From the NCBI GenBank assembly GCA_035296325.1, contig DATHBD010000032.1, positions 282,692-346,691 on the forward strand: a DNA stretch of 64,000 nt, written 5' to 3'. Source of the stretch: DATHBD01 sp035296325. Its GTDB lineage: Bacteria; Actinomycetota; Actinomycetes; Mycobacteriales; Micromonosporaceae. The translations under genes and the position numbers were made by a program. The notes under the pieces were generated by a model that was not told where the DNA came from, searched no databases, and was given only the letters and a program-made list of their open reading frames with translations. The first letter of the stretch is position 1, and the number at the start of each line of letters is the position of its first letter. Positions 35,486 to 44,173 of this stretch are shown in pieces.

Positions 35486-36013
35486 CTTCGCCTTCCGTGA
35501 GGGTGTGGCTGACTGGCGTGCGATGAACGGGGGCACAGGGGCTGGCTCAATTGCGGGCCGGCAATGTCACGGACGTGCTTCATCGATGGGTGGCGACAGC
35601 TTGCAACCCGATCTGGCGGCTGGTCCGACCCACCTGGGCGAAGCTACGGCCACCATATTGCGGCGAAGTAATCCTGACGTTGCGGACAGCCAACAAGCTC
35701 TCATGCGTCGGGCCCGAGCGCAATCCATCGTTTCGCCGGTCCATGGTGGACTCGGGCAATTCTTGCCGCAACGATCGGCTCAGTACCTGGCTGGCATCGA
35801 TAGGCAATGTTCCACATCACACATGCGCCAAGCCCGCCACGCAGATAGTGCGGATTCCCCCCGAGGAAACCGCAATATGGCCAATCTGGCCCGTCGAATT
35901 ACGGCATAGGGCGAGTCCGGTCAAGGAGCGCGCGGAATGAGTGAGGTAGGACACGTGCCGCGGTATTCGCGGGTGTCGCGTCGGCGCCGGCCGCAGGGGC
36001 GGCATCGCAAACG
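35486..36013. other. Intergenic region upstream of paralogue 1
   Basis: 528 bases with no convincing gene. G+C is lower than in neighbouring genes. It contains the conserved upstream element (35702-35761) and ends at the terminator of paralogue 2 (36014-36053). Confidence 0.55.
35702..35761 (-). promoter_or_regulatory. Upstream element conserved between the two secreted paralogues (copy 1)
   Basis: The plus-strand text includes CATGCGTCGGGCCC, then GCGCAATCCATCG and TCCATGGTGGACTCGGGCAATT. A related block lies at 37461-37521 upstream of paralogue 2, with CGCAATCCATCG in common. Both blocks sit about 217-278 bases upstream of their respective start codons. Conservation at the same distance suggests a shared promoter or operator region. 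Confidence 0.5.
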
Positions 36014-36053
36014 CCGACGGCCCGGACATCGTCGTGGTGTCCGGGGCCGTCGG
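36014..36053 (-). terminator. Terminator of the second secreted paralogue
   Basis: CCGACGGCCCGGACA (36014-36028) and TGTCCGGGGCCGTCGG (36038-36053) form a 15-bp stem with one bulged G and a nine-base loop. The GTGGTGTCC motif is shared with the terminator of paralogue 1, so the hairpin was probably copied along with the gene. Confidence 0.8.
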
Positions 36054-36070
36054 TTCAGCAGGCGGGCGAT

Positions 36071-37243
36071 CTACCGGTGCACCGCGACCAGCTCGTTGGT
36101 GCTGAAGATCAGCGAGGTGGTCTTCCCGCCGCCGTTGTAGACCAGTGCCGCGACGCCGAACGTGTCGATGCTGTGCGGGATCCCGTGGGCCGCGGTGCCG
36201 GTCGTCCACGGCTCGGAGCCGTGCCTGTGGCCGACGTACGCGCTGCCCGGCCGGTCGTCCCCGGTGCTGAAGGCGGCGAAGACCGACGAGGAACTACCCA
36301 CCAGATGCGCGTCCCAGGTGCCGTAGAAGCCGGGCGGGGCGGTGGTGCTCCAGCGCCCGGGGGAGCCCTCTGCCACCACCGCGACATCGCCCTCACTGGT
36401 CTGGTCCGTCCAGCTGAGGAACGTACGCCGATCGGTGACGGCGATGTCCAGCGACGGGAACGCCGACTGGATCATGACGGCCGGGGCGACCCGGGTGGCG
36501 GCGTCCCAGCTCCCGGACCGGCCGATGGAGAGCAGCAGGTCCTTCTTCGCGTCCGCGACCGAGCGCTGCCAGAACAGGCGTGGCTGCCCGTCCGGGCCGA
36601 GTGCCAACGCGGGGAAGGTGTCCGAGGCGGACGGCGTACTGGGGACGCGGACCGAAACCGCCCGTGCCGTGGCGTCACCGCGGAACATGGTGTTCGCCTG
36701 CTGGAGCACGTACCGGCCGCCCTCGAACTTCGGCCACACCGCGTACCAGGTGCCGTCCTTCACGACGATGCTGCCCCGACCCTCGATGCCCGTGGCGTCG
36801 CCGAGCGACCCCAGGACGTGCCGGGTGATGGTGCCGTCGTTCGCGCGCCTGGCCACCGCGATCTCGTTGACGCCGATTTCGCGGATGATGTACAGAAGAT
36901 AGGTGCCCGTGCTGTCCGCCGCGACGTCGACGACCTTGCCCCGCAACGACGTCTGCCCGACCCGCCACGAGGTGCCGGAGCCCTCGAAGTACGTGATCCT
37001 GTCGCCGCACGTCGTGCTGTAGCGCCAGCCGGCGAAGCCGTGGACCCGGCCTTCCGAGCTTCGAGCGGCGTCCACAGTGTCGTTGTCCAGGAACCCGTCG
37101 ATGCACAGGTTCGTCAGCACCGGTGTCGGCACTGACAACGCGGCGGATGCGGATGCGGATGCGGATGCGGATGCGGATGCGGGGGACGGTGCTGCCAGGA
37201 CGAGCAGCATGGCTGCTCCGGCCAGCAACGCTGGTCTTTTCAT
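36071..37243 (-). CDS. Secreted protein, probable beta-propeller, tandem paralogue 2
   Basis: 390 residues. The signal peptide MKRPALLAGAAMLLVLAAPS is followed by a Ser-Ala run (SASASASASASA) encoded by six GCGGAT hexamers. GGAAGGCGCAG precedes ATG 37243. The rest lines up with paralogue 1 throughout: TYLLYIIREIGVNEIAVA, GTWYAVWPKFEGGRYVLQQ, FPALALGPDGQPRLFWQRS, SLDIAVTDRRTFLSWTD, WDAHLVGSSSSVFAAFSTGD, GVAALVYNGGG. The two-Cys pattern is kept. Secreted, no catalytic residues seen, function unknown. Divergence in loops but not strands suggests functional retention of both copies. Confidence 0.75.
   Translation of the reverse strand: MKRPALLAGAAMLLVLAAPSPASASASASASASAALSVPTPVLTNLCIDGFLDNDTVDAARSSEGRVHGFAGWRYSTTCGDRITYFEGSGTSWRVGQTSLRGKVVDVAADSTGTYLLYIIREIGVNEIAVARRANDGTITRHVLGSLGDATGIEGRGSIVVKDGTWYAVWPKFEGGRYVLQQANTMFRGDATARAVSVRVPSTPSASDTFPALALGPDGQPRLFWQRSVADAKKDLLLSIGRSGSWDAATRVAPAVMIQSAFPSLDIAVTDRRTFLSWTDQTSEGDVAVVAEGSPGRWSTTAPPGFYGTWDAHLVGSSSSVFAAFSTGDDRPGSAYVGHRHGSEPWTTGTAAHGIPHSIDTFGVAALVYNGGGKTTSLIFSTNELVAVHR
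37143..37178. repeat. Six GCGGAT hexamers in the signal-peptide end of paralogue 2
   Basis: Six perfect GCGGAT units on the plus strand (ATCCGC on the coding strand) encode a Ser-Ala run at the export-signal cleavage region. The sister gene lacks the array. Copy-number change preserves the reading frame. Confidence 0.93.
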
Positions 37244-37705
37244 CTGCGCCTTCCGGGGATGGTTGATTCTCAGGTGTGGTGAAAAGGGGGTGGACCGGGA
37301 GAGGCCGTCCTTTTCCCGCCGGCGACGCGAGTCGCGGCTTCATCGAGGATGGCGGACGGATATTAGCGCCCGCGCTGCGCATCTGTTCCAACTACCCGGG
37401 CGTCGCCACGGTCAGAGAGAAGCACGGTATCGACGCGTTGCGGCTCGGCCGGCAAGCGCGCATGCGCTTCTCCGGGCCGCAATCCATCGATCGACTGGCG
37501 CCCGTCCAAGGTTGGCCAATTTCTCGATGACCGATCGTGGCCCGGTGGCGCAGATCGCCCCAAATCGCCAATCGCAGGTAAGTGGGGGAACCGGTTGCCG
37601 GTGCGTCGCGGTTGCCGCGTGCGGGCATTGTCTACCCATCCGGTTCGACAACCCGGTGAAATGTACAGCTGCCATCGATGAAATGGACGACGTTGGCGGG
37701 GGTCG
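37244..37705. other. Intergenic region upstream of paralogue 2
   Basis: 462 bases with no convincing gene. It holds the second copy of the conserved upstream element (37461-37521) and, near 37,700, the 3' end of the MFS transporter gene. Confidence 0.55.
37461..37521 (-). promoter_or_regulatory. Upstream element conserved between the two secreted paralogues (copy 2)
   Basis: Plus-strand text includes CATGCGCTTCTCCGGG, then GCCGCAATCCATCG and CGTCCAAGGTTGG. It matches 35702-35761 in order and spacing, and its distance from the paralogue 2 start codon equals that in paralogue 1. Confidence 0.5.
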
Positions 37706-39220
37706 TCACCGGATCTGGCGAGCGGACGCGGCTCGGGCCGTGGTGTGCGGCGGCGGCGCATCCAGCCCGCAATGCAGATGTGTGCCGGTCGGGCCGATGT
37801 CCCGGCCGAGATTGCGGATGGTCGCGGCGGCGAGCGCACCGCCCAGGACGCAGAGCCCGGCGCAGATGTAGCAGGCGGTGCGGAAGCCCGCCGTGAACGC
37901 GCCGGGATCCAGATAGGTGGCTCCGGTGATGCCGGCGGCCGCGGGCAGCACCGCGACGGCGATCAGCCCGGCCGCGCGTGCGATGGCGTTGTTCACCGCG
38001 GACGCCACGCCGGCATGGCGGGCCGGTGCGGCGGCCAGCACGGTGGTCGTCAGCGGAGCGACCGTCACGGCCAGGCCGAGCCCGAAGACGACGACCGCCG
38101 GGAGCACCAGGCCCGGGTAGTTCCCGGAAGCGTCGATGCGGGCGAAGAGCCCCACGCCGACGCCGGCCAGGACCGGGCCGAGGCTCATCTGCAGGCGGGG
38201 CCCGATCCGCGCTGCCAGCGCGCCCGACCTCGCGGAGAGTACGAGCATGATCAGGGTGACCGGCAGCAGCGCGGCGCCGGCCGCCAGTGGGGTGTAGCCG
38301 GAGACCTGCTGCAGGTGCAGCGGGAGCAGGAACAGCACCCCGCCCAGCGCGCCGTACAGCAGGAACGTCACGATGTTCGCCGCGCTGAACTGTGCGGACC
38401 GGAACACGTCCAGCGGGAGCATGGGCGCCGCGGCGTGCCGCTCCCGAACGACGAATCCGACCAGCATCGCGGCACCCGTCGTCAGGGCGATCAGCACGGT
38501 GGCGCTGGCCCAGCCGCCGTCGCCACCCTCGATCAGCCCGTACGTCAGCCCGATCAATCCGAGCGTGACGAGCGTGCCGCCGGGTACGTCGACCGGGCCG
38601 GTCCGGTCCGGGTCCCGGGACTCCGGCACATGCCGCCACGCGACTGCGACCACCGCCGCAGCGATCGGCAGGTTGATCAGAAAGATCAATCGCCATGACA
38701 CCGCGTCGATCAGCCATCCGCCCAGGAACGGGCCGATCGCGGTGGCCACCCCGCCCAGCCCGGACCAGGCGCCGATCGCCCTGGCGCGGTCCGACGCCGC
38801 GAACGAGGCCTGCAGGATGGCGAGGCTGCCGGGGGTGAGCAGAGCGGCACCGACGCCCTGCAACGCCCTCGCGGTGATCAGCGTCGGCGCGTTCGGCGCG
38901 ATCGCGCAGAGCAGCGATGCAACGGCGAACCACACGGTGCCCACCAGGAAGACCCGCTTGCGTCCGTAGCGGTCGCCGAGTGCGCCGGCGACGAGCAGGA
39001 GCCCGGCCAGCGTCAACGTGTAGGAGGTGACGATCCACTGCAACGGGGCCAGGCCGCTGCGGAACTCCCGGCCCATCGCCGGTAGGGCGATCCCCACGAC
39101 GGTGGCGTCGATCGCGGCGACGCCGGAGCCGAGCACGGTCGCCAGCAGAACCCACCGACCGGCCGGACTGGCGTACCGCAGGCCTCCGCCGCCTACCGGG
39201 ACCGCAGCCGGACCGGACAC
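37706..39220 (-). CDS. MFS drug:proton antiporter, DHA2 (14-helix) type
   Basis: 504 residues from GTG 39220 (MSGPAAVPVGGGG), preceded by AAGGGGG at good spacing. About 14 membrane helices. Typical motifs: motif A-like GALGDRYGRKRVFL after helix 2, motif D1 DATVVGIALPAMG in helix 1, and motif C-like GVGAALLTPGSLAILQ and GGVATAIGPFLGGWL. DHA2 proteins export drugs, lipids or metabolites using the proton gradient. The frame is open further upstream and joins a broken ABC ATPase, but this is a separate gene. The substrate is unknown, and no TetR-type regulator lies nearby. Confidence 0.88.
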   Translation of the reverse strand: MSGPAAVPVGGGGLRYASPAGRWVLLATVLGSGVAAIDATVVGIALPAMGREFRSGLAPLQWIVTSYTLTLAGLLLVAGALGDRYGRKRVFLVGTVWFAVASLLCAIAPNAPTLITARALQGVGAALLTPGSLAILQASFAASDRARAIGAWSGLGGVATAIGPFLGGWLIDAVSWRLIFLINLPIAAAVVAVAWRHVPESRDPDRTGPVDVPGGTLVTLGLIGLTYGLIEGGDGGWASATVLIALTTGAAMLVGFVVRERHAAAPMLPLDVFRSAQFSAANIVTFLLYGALGGVLFLLPLHLQQVSGYTPLAAGAALLPVTLIMLVLSARSGALAARIGPRLQMSLGPVLAGVGVGLFARIDASGNYPGLVLPAVVVFGLGLAVTVAPLTTTVLAAAPARHAGVASAVNNAIARAAGLIAVAVLPAAAGITGATYLDPGAFTAGFRTACYICAGLCVLGGALAAATIRNLGRDIGPTGTHLHCGLDAPPPHTTARAASARQIR

Positions 39221-39348
39221 CGTGACCCCCTTGGACCGCGTCAGCGGCCTTCCCTGCCCCGACCCTAGCGAGTGCCGCCATGATCCCGGGCACGTCGGGA
39301 TCATAGAAGCGCCCGCGTCAAGGCGACCGGCGTCAAGGCGACCGGTTG

Positions 39349-39697
39349 TCAGGGCCCATCCACCGCGAGGAGGCCCCGCCGGAAGGCCTCGGCGACGGCT
39401 GCGGCCCGTTCGTTGACGCCGAGCTTGGTTGTCCGGCAGCTGCGTGTGCTGCAGCTGGACGCCGATCTCCTCGCACAGCGCGCGCCGGTTCCTGACCGGG
39501 TCCAGCCCGAGCACCTTGATCGACCCGCCGTCGGGCCGGCGCAGACCTTCCACACACTCCACGGCAGTGGTCTTGCCGGCGCCGTTCGGGCCGAGAATGC
39601 CGAAGATCTCCCCCTCCTCGACGCTGAACGACACCCCGTCCAGCACCGTCAGATCCGCGTACCGCTTGCGAAGGTCCGTAACCTCGATGACCGCCAT
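39349..39697 (-). pseudogene. Deletion scar: ABC ATPase N-terminus joined to the tail of a LuxR-type regulator
   Basis: From ATG 39697 the frame reads MAVIEVTDLRKRYADLTVLD, Walker A FGILGPNGAGKTTAVECVEG and VQLQHTQLPD, clearly an ABC-type ATPase of the DrrA/NatA type. After about 89 residues, where the Q-loop is just complete, similarity ends near 39427. In another frame the DNA then encodes KLGVNERAAAVAEAFRRGLL and stops at 39349, matching the last helix of NarL/LuxR-type regulators. Signature and Walker B are missing, so no functional transporter can result. I read this as an internal deletion between two formerly separate genes. Confidence 0.72.
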
Positions 39698-39799
39698 GCA
39701 TCAAGGGTCTTCGCCGGGCTCCGCATCCGAATCGATCCACCGGCTACGCCGGAACCGCGATACTGCGGACCCCGAACCCACCAAACGGTTGATGCGCGG

Positions 39800-40843
39800 C
39801 TACGGCTGCCCGGCGCGCAGCAGGTCCACCGCACGGTCCACATCGCCGGCGGTGGTGGAGATGTGGAAGGCGCACCGGAGCCGACCGGCCCGGACCGAGG
39901 CGATGACGCCATTGGTGGCAAGGTCCTGGCCGGTCGCGTCGGGCACCCCGATCGAGACGATCGCCGAGTCGCCGTCCGGCAGGCCCAGGCCGGCCCGGAA
40001 CCGGTTGGCCAGTGCGATGTTGTGCTCCCATACGGCGGGCACCCCCAGATCGGCGAGCAGCTCGAGCGCCGGCGCCTGCCCGACCCATAGGGACCACGCG
40101 GGGGAGAGGTCGAACCGGCGTGCGTCGGCTGCCAGGCGCAGCGGTCCTCCGTAGATCGACTGCCATGGCTCATCGCCGGCGTACCAGCCCGCGGCCAGGG
40201 GTGGGAGCCCGGCGAGCGCCTCCTCGGAGCCGGTGAGGAACGCGGTGCCGCGGGGACCGAGCAGCCACTTGTACCCGCCGGCCACCAGCAGGTCGATCCG
40301 GTCCGTCGGCATGGCGAGCCAGCCGGCCGCCTGGGTGGCGTCGACAAGCGTCCGGGCACCGACGGCCGCGGCGGCCGCGCACACCCGATCCAGGTCGGCG
40401 ACGCGTCCGTCGGCGGACTGCACCGCCGACACGGCGACCAGGTCGGTCCGGGCGTCAACGGCGTCGGCGAGGTGCTCCAGCGGAACCGAACGGACGTGCA
40501 CGCCGCGACGCTGGGCATGCAGGAACGGGAAGAGCAGGGAGGTGAAGTCCTCCTCGGCGACCAGAACGGTGGCGTGGTCCGGCAGGGCGGCGGCCACCAG
40601 GCCCACGAACTGGGAGACGTGCGAGCCGACCGCCACCCGCGCCGCGGGCACCGCGACGAGGCGGGCGAAGGCGGTGCGGGAACGGGCGACGCATTCGTCC
40701 AGGTACGAGATGTCCATCGTCCCGGCCGCCCGATCCGCTTCGATGGCGTGTACCGCCTCGGTCGACGCGCGCGGCGCGAGCCCGTAGGTGGCGGTGTTGA
40801 GGTAGGCGACCTTGGCGCAGAAGTGTGCCGCGACGTCGAGCAT
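39800..40843 (-). CDS. Aminotransferase class V-fold PLP enzyme
   Basis: 347 residues with the fold type I PLP signature: LVDATQAAGWLAMP (the cofactor-binding Asp and Gln) and the Schiff-base Lys in LLVAGGYKWLLGPRGTAFL. The opening AYLNTATYGLAPRAS is typical of the cysteine desulfurase/isopenicillin epimerase-like group. No Cys of the desulfurase active loop is visible, so a desulfurase role is less likely. The reaction is unknown. The downstream gap to the next plus-strand gene (40,844-41,121) shows no gene. Confidence 0.84.
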   Translation of the reverse strand: MLDVAAHFCAKVAYLNTATYGLAPRASTEAVHAIEADRAAGTMDISYLDECVARSRTAFARLVAVPAARVAVGSHVSQFVGLVAAALPDHATVLVAEEDFTSLLFPFLHAQRRGVHVRSVPLEHLADAVDARTDLVAVSAVQSADGRVADLDRVCAAAAAVGARTLVDATQAAGWLAMPTDRIDLLVAGGYKWLLGPRGTAFLTGSEEALAGLPPLAAGWYAGDEPWQSIYGGPLRLAADARRFDLSPAWSLWVGQAPALELLADLGVPAVWEHNIALANRFRAGLGLPDGDSAIVSIGVPDATGQDLATNGVIASVRAGRLRCAFHISTTAGDVDRAVDLLRAGQP

Positions 40844-41121
40844 GACGGGATCGTGTCACGGACCGGCGCGTTGATCGAGAAGCGCGGCTCGGCCCGGCCG
40901 GTACCCGGGGACGCGGGCGTCGCGTTACTTCGCTCACTTTGGGGGGCCGATTTTGCAGGTTTGCCGGGTGGAACCGGCGGGTTGGCTGCGGATCGCGACG
41001 ATTGAGTGTTTCATGGTTCGCGTTCACCGCGTCACACTTCTCCGCAAGGTCGCCGACCGGGAACATACCGATCGCGTGCCGCGTTCGTTACACCACTACA
41101 TCGAGCCGGGGAGGACCACCC

Positions 41122-41424
41122 ATGACCAGTACCACCGACTACGACGCACCGCGCCGACCTGCGGTTGAACTCGACGAGGACAGCCTCGAGGAGTTGAAGT
41201 CGCGCCGGGCCGCCGCTCAGTCGCCCACCGTGGATCTTGACGAGGCGGAGGCGGCGGAGAGTTTCGAACTGCCCGGCGCCGACCTGTCCGACGAGGAACT
41301 CACGGTTGCCGTGGTGCCCATGCGCGCCGACGAGTTCCGCTGCTCCAGGTGTTTCCTGGTGCACCACCGCAGCCAACTCGCCGGGGAGCGGGACGGACAG
41401 GGCATCTGCCGGGAGTGCGGCTGA
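41122..41424 (+). CDS. DUF4193 family zinc-ribbon protein
   Basis: A 100-residue acidic protein typical of actinobacteria. An acidic N-terminus (VELDEDSLEELKSRRA) is followed by LSDEELTVAVVPMRADEFRC and a C-terminal zinc ribbon with CSRCFLVHHRSQLA and CRECG (CxxC...CxxC). The family is restricted to Actinobacteria and its role is unknown. GGGAGGA (41109-41115) precedes ATG 41122; the ORF is open to 40939 but upstream has no coding character. The next gene, ppgK, starts 22 bases later. Confidence 0.88.
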   Translation: MTSTTDYDAPRRPAVELDEDSLEELKSRRAAAQSPTVDLDEAEAAESFELPGADLSDEELTVAVVPMRADEFRCSRCFLVHHRSQLAGERDGQGICRECG

Positions 41425-41446
41425 CCGTCCAGGGTATGAATGTGGC

Positions 41447-42214
41447 ATGACGATCCTCGGCATCGATATCGGCGGCTCGGGCATCAAGGGTGCCCCGGTC
41501 GACCTGACCCTCGGTCAGCTGGCGCAGGAGCGGTACCGGTTGGAGACGCCCCAACCGGCTGACGTCGACGCCGTGGTGCAGACGGTCACCGCGGTGGCCG
41601 ACCAGCTGGCGGCGTCCGCGGGGCCAGCCGAGCGGGTCGGCATCACCTTCCCCGGCGTGGTGGTGGGTGGCGTCATCAGAACCGCGGCGAATCTCGACAA
41701 GTCATGGATCGGCGCTCCCGCCGCAGACCTTTTCACCAGTGCCCTGGGTTGCCCGGTCACCGTCCTCAACGACGCCGATGCGGCGGGCGTGGCCGAAGTG
41801 GCCTTTGGCGCCGGCCGGAACCAGTCTGGCGTCACCGTGCTGCTCACCTTCGGCACCGGCATCGGCAGCGCCGTCTTCATCGACGGCGTACTGGTACCCA
41901 ACACCGAGTTCGGCCACCTCGAGTTGCACGGGGCCGACGCCGAACTCGCCGCCTCCGACCGCGCTCGGGAAACCGAGGATCTGAGCTGGCGGGACTGGGC
42001 CGAGCGGGTGCAGGACTATCTGCGCCACGTCGAGAAGCTGCTCTGGCCGAACCTCTTCATCCTCGGCGGCGGCGTGAGCAAGAAGACCGAGAAGTTCCTG
42101 CCGTACATCGACGTACTGACGCCGGTGGTGCCCGCCGCTCTGCAGAACAATGCCGGCATCATCGGTGCCGCCATGGCGGCTGCCGCCGCGCGCCCGGCCA
42201 CCCCGGCAGGGTGA
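41447..42214 (+). CDS. ppgK: Polyphosphate glucokinase (ROK family)
   Basis: Phosphorylates glucose using inorganic polyphosphate, and often ATP as well. 255 residues. The phosphate-1 loop is GIDIGGSGIKGAPVDL; the sugar-binding region is NDADAAGVAEVAFGAG; phosphate-2 is TFGTGIGSAVFIDG; and EFGHLELHGADAE matches the PPGK sub-clade rather than ROK repressors, as there is no N-terminal DNA-binding domain. The C-terminal ends with the ADP-binding GGGVSKKTEKFLPYI. Cytoplasmic. It is likely co-transcribed with DUF4193, and ends 24 bases before the stop of the convergent diacylglycerol kinase gene. Confidence 0.92.
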   Translation: MTILGIDIGGSGIKGAPVDLTLGQLAQERYRLETPQPADVDAVVQTVTAVADQLAASAGPAERVGITFPGVVVGGVIRTAANLDKSWIGAPAADLFTSALGCPVTVLNDADAAGVAEVAFGAGRNQSGVTVLLTFGTGIGSAVFIDGVLVPNTEFGHLELHGADAELAASDRARETEDLSWRDWAERVQDYLRHVEKLLWPNLFILGGGVSKKTEKFLPYIDVLTPVVPAALQNNAGIIGAAMAAAAARPATPAG

Positions 42215-42238
42215 GCGCGGCGCGCCCGGGCGGACCGG

Positions 42239-43228
42239 TCAGGCCGACATGTCGGGTTCCGGGGAGGGGACGCACAGGGTGAGGGCGTTGGCGCGGATGT
42301 CGACGACCATGGATCTGCCCGCGTTGATCACGTCCCCATCAAGTTCGCGCTGATAAACGCGGTCGGCCGTGATCTCGACCCGCTTGGCCCGATAGGTTTC
42401 GATCGGCGCCGGCCCGTGCTTGCGCCGCACCACCCCCCAGGCCAGCGAGACCCAGCCGGTCAGCGTGCGTGGCGACAGGATGGCCACATCAAGGTAGCCG
42501 TCGTCGGGCTGGGCGTCCGGCAGCAGCGGAATCCCGCCCTGGATCCGGCCGACATTGCCCACCAGGACGGACTTGGCGCGCCGGCGCAGGTTCGTCGCCC
42601 CGTCCAGGCTGATCGACACGCGCATCGGTCGGGTACGCAGGTGCTTCAGCGCCGAGAACGCGTACGCCGGCCACCCGAAGCGCCGCTTGAGCGGCTCCGG
42701 TGTCGACCGGAGCATCTCGGCGTCGAATCCGATGCCGGCCATCACGGCGAAGGTGCGATTCTCCACGACCCCGACGTCGATGCGGCGGCGCGCTCCGCGG
42801 GTGGCCACCGCGATTCCCTCCACGACGTCGGAGGAGAGGCCGAGGTTTGCCGCGAGGAGGTTGCCGGTGCCCGACGGCAGGACGGCCAGGGCAACGTCGG
42901 TGCCGGCGAGCGCGCCCACGCACGCCATCACGGTGCCGTCGCCGCCGCAGGCGAACACGAGGTCAACCCCCTCGTTGATGGCCTGCTGGGTCTGGCCACA
43001 GCCGGGATCGTCCGGCGTGGTCTCCAGCCAGAGCGGCGCCGGCCAGCCCTCCTCGGCCAGCGCGGCACAGATGTCGTGCCGCCGACCTTCCAGGTCCTCG
43101 ACCTTCGACGGGTTGATCACAACGGCGGACCGCAGTGGGCCGGCCGGAGGGCCGGTGACGGTCGGGGCGACCTCGGTCGTCCGCTCGGTCGCCCGCTCGG
43201 TCGCAGTCACCCGCTCGGTCGCAGTCAT
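42239..43228 (-). CDS. Diacylglycerol kinase-family lipid kinase
   Basis: Phosphorylates diacylglycerol or a related lipid, giving phosphatidate. 329 residues. After a Thr-Glu-Arg-rich N-terminus (MTATERVTATERATERT) comes the DAGK catalytic domain: VVINPSKVEDLEGRR, CGGDGTVMACVG with the nucleotide-binding GGDGT, and AVLPSGTGNLLAANLG. The C-terminal half has RRIDVGVVENRTFAVMAGIGFDAE and DGGYLDVAILSP-like DDGYLDVAILSP. Its start overlaps the DUF1206 stop by ATGA. It forms a lipid-phosphate group with the divergent PAP2 and PLD genes. A sphingosine-type substrate is less likely. Confidence 0.88.
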   Translation of the reverse strand: MTATERVTATERATERTTEVAPTVTGPPAGPLRSAVVINPSKVEDLEGRRHDICAALAEEGWPAPLWLETTPDDPGCGQTQQAINEGVDLVFACGGDGTVMACVGALAGTDVALAVLPSGTGNLLAANLGLSSDVVEGIAVATRGARRRIDVGVVENRTFAVMAGIGFDAEMLRSTPEPLKRRFGWPAYAFSALKHLRTRPMRVSISLDGATNLRRRAKSVLVGNVGRIQGGIPLLPDAQPDDGYLDVAILSPRTLTGWVSLAWGVVRRKHGPAPIETYRAKRVEITADRVYQRELDGDVINAGRSMVVDIRANALTLCVPSPEPDMSA

Positions 43229-44052
43229 TCGGTGACCTTCCGGTACTTCGCCTGGAGGAAGCAGTACAGACCGAACGCGGCGAAGCCGAGCGCGACGGCG
43301 ATCAGTGCGGCCACGCCGAAGGGCTGCTCCAACAGCGTACGCAGCGCCGAGTCCAGCCCGCGCGACTTGGCCGGATCGGAGGTGACCGCAGCGTTGATGA
43401 GCAGGAGCCCGACGATGCCGAGCGCGACGCCCTTGGCGGCGTACCCGGCCTGGCCCAGCCAGCGGGCCCACTTGCGGGTTTGCGCGCTCATCTGGTTGAT
43501 CATCAGTCGCTTCTCGAACTTGCGGCGGAGGCCGTAGATCACCATGCCCACCCCGACCGCGATCACCACCAGGCCGATCAGGCCCACCAGCCACTGACCG
43601 GCCGGGCGCTCCATGATGCCGGCGGTGGCGGACTCCGACTCCTGGGCGGTGGACTTCGACGTCCCGAACGCCACCCTGCCGGCGGTCCAGGCGAGCGCGG
43701 CGTAGATCACTGTGCGTGCACCGGAGCCCACCCGCTCGGCGGTACGGGCGAAGCCCTGCTCGGCCCGGTGGCCGATGGCGGCGAGGAGCAGTTGCCAGAG
43801 CGCCATCGCGACGAGGCCGACGGTGATCGCGATCAGCAGCGCCTTGCCGAACGGCTGGTCGGCGAGGGCCCGGAAGGCTCCGCCCTGGTCGCTCTCCTGG
43901 CCGGGCTTGCCGAGCGCGAGCTGCAGGGCGAGCCAGGCTACCGCGAGGTGCAGCAGCCCGTACCCGACAAAGCCCATTCTGAGCAGCTTCTCCAGTACAT
44001 CGCTCTGAGCGGCACGCTGGGCGGTCTGGTGCGCGGTATTCGAGGGGGCCAT
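43225..44052 (-). CDS. DUF1206 six-helix membrane protein
   Basis: 275 residues with six membrane helices in three pairs. Each pair starts with a similar turn: RMGFVGYGLLHLAVAWLAL, RVGSGARTVIYAALAWTAG and WLGQAGYAAKGVALGIVGL. These are the three repeats of DUF1206. No catalytic motif is known; the family is common in actinobacteria. Its four-base overlap with the lipid kinase gene shows strict co-translation, so it may be a lipid channel, scaffold or flippase partner. That role is inference. Confidence 0.9.
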   Translation of the reverse strand: MAPSNTAHQTAQRAAQSDVLEKLLRMGFVGYGLLHLAVAWLALQLALGKPGQESDQGGAFRALADQPFGKALLIAITVGLVAMALWQLLLAAIGHRAEQGFARTAERVGSGARTVIYAALAWTAGRVAFGTSKSTAQESESATAGIMERPAGQWLVGLIGLVVIAVGVGMVIYGLRRKFEKRLMINQMSAQTRKWARWLGQAGYAAKGVALGIVGLLLINAAVTSDPAKSRGLDSALRTLLEQPFGVAALIAVALGFAAFGLYCFLQAKYRKVTE

Positions 44053-44173
44053 GTACCTAGGGTCCCCACTTCGGCCACATGTTCAAACGTCGGCGTGGGT
44101 GGCGGCGGGGTGTGCGAAATTGACCATCGGGGTAACCGGGAGGTGACGCCCGTCCGACCGTACGGAGGAATTC

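Noticed and set aside
35551..35940. A 129-codon plus-strand frame between the secreted paralogues
   Set aside because: Odd composition (many Trp, Arg, Cys), no ribosome-binding site and no similarity; it overlaps the conserved upstream element.
39220..39697. One large fused ABC ATPase-MFS transporter protein
   Set aside because: The frame is open by chance through about 70 low-complexity residues. The MFS gene has its own GTG with AAGGGGG, and the ATPase lacks signature and Walker B.
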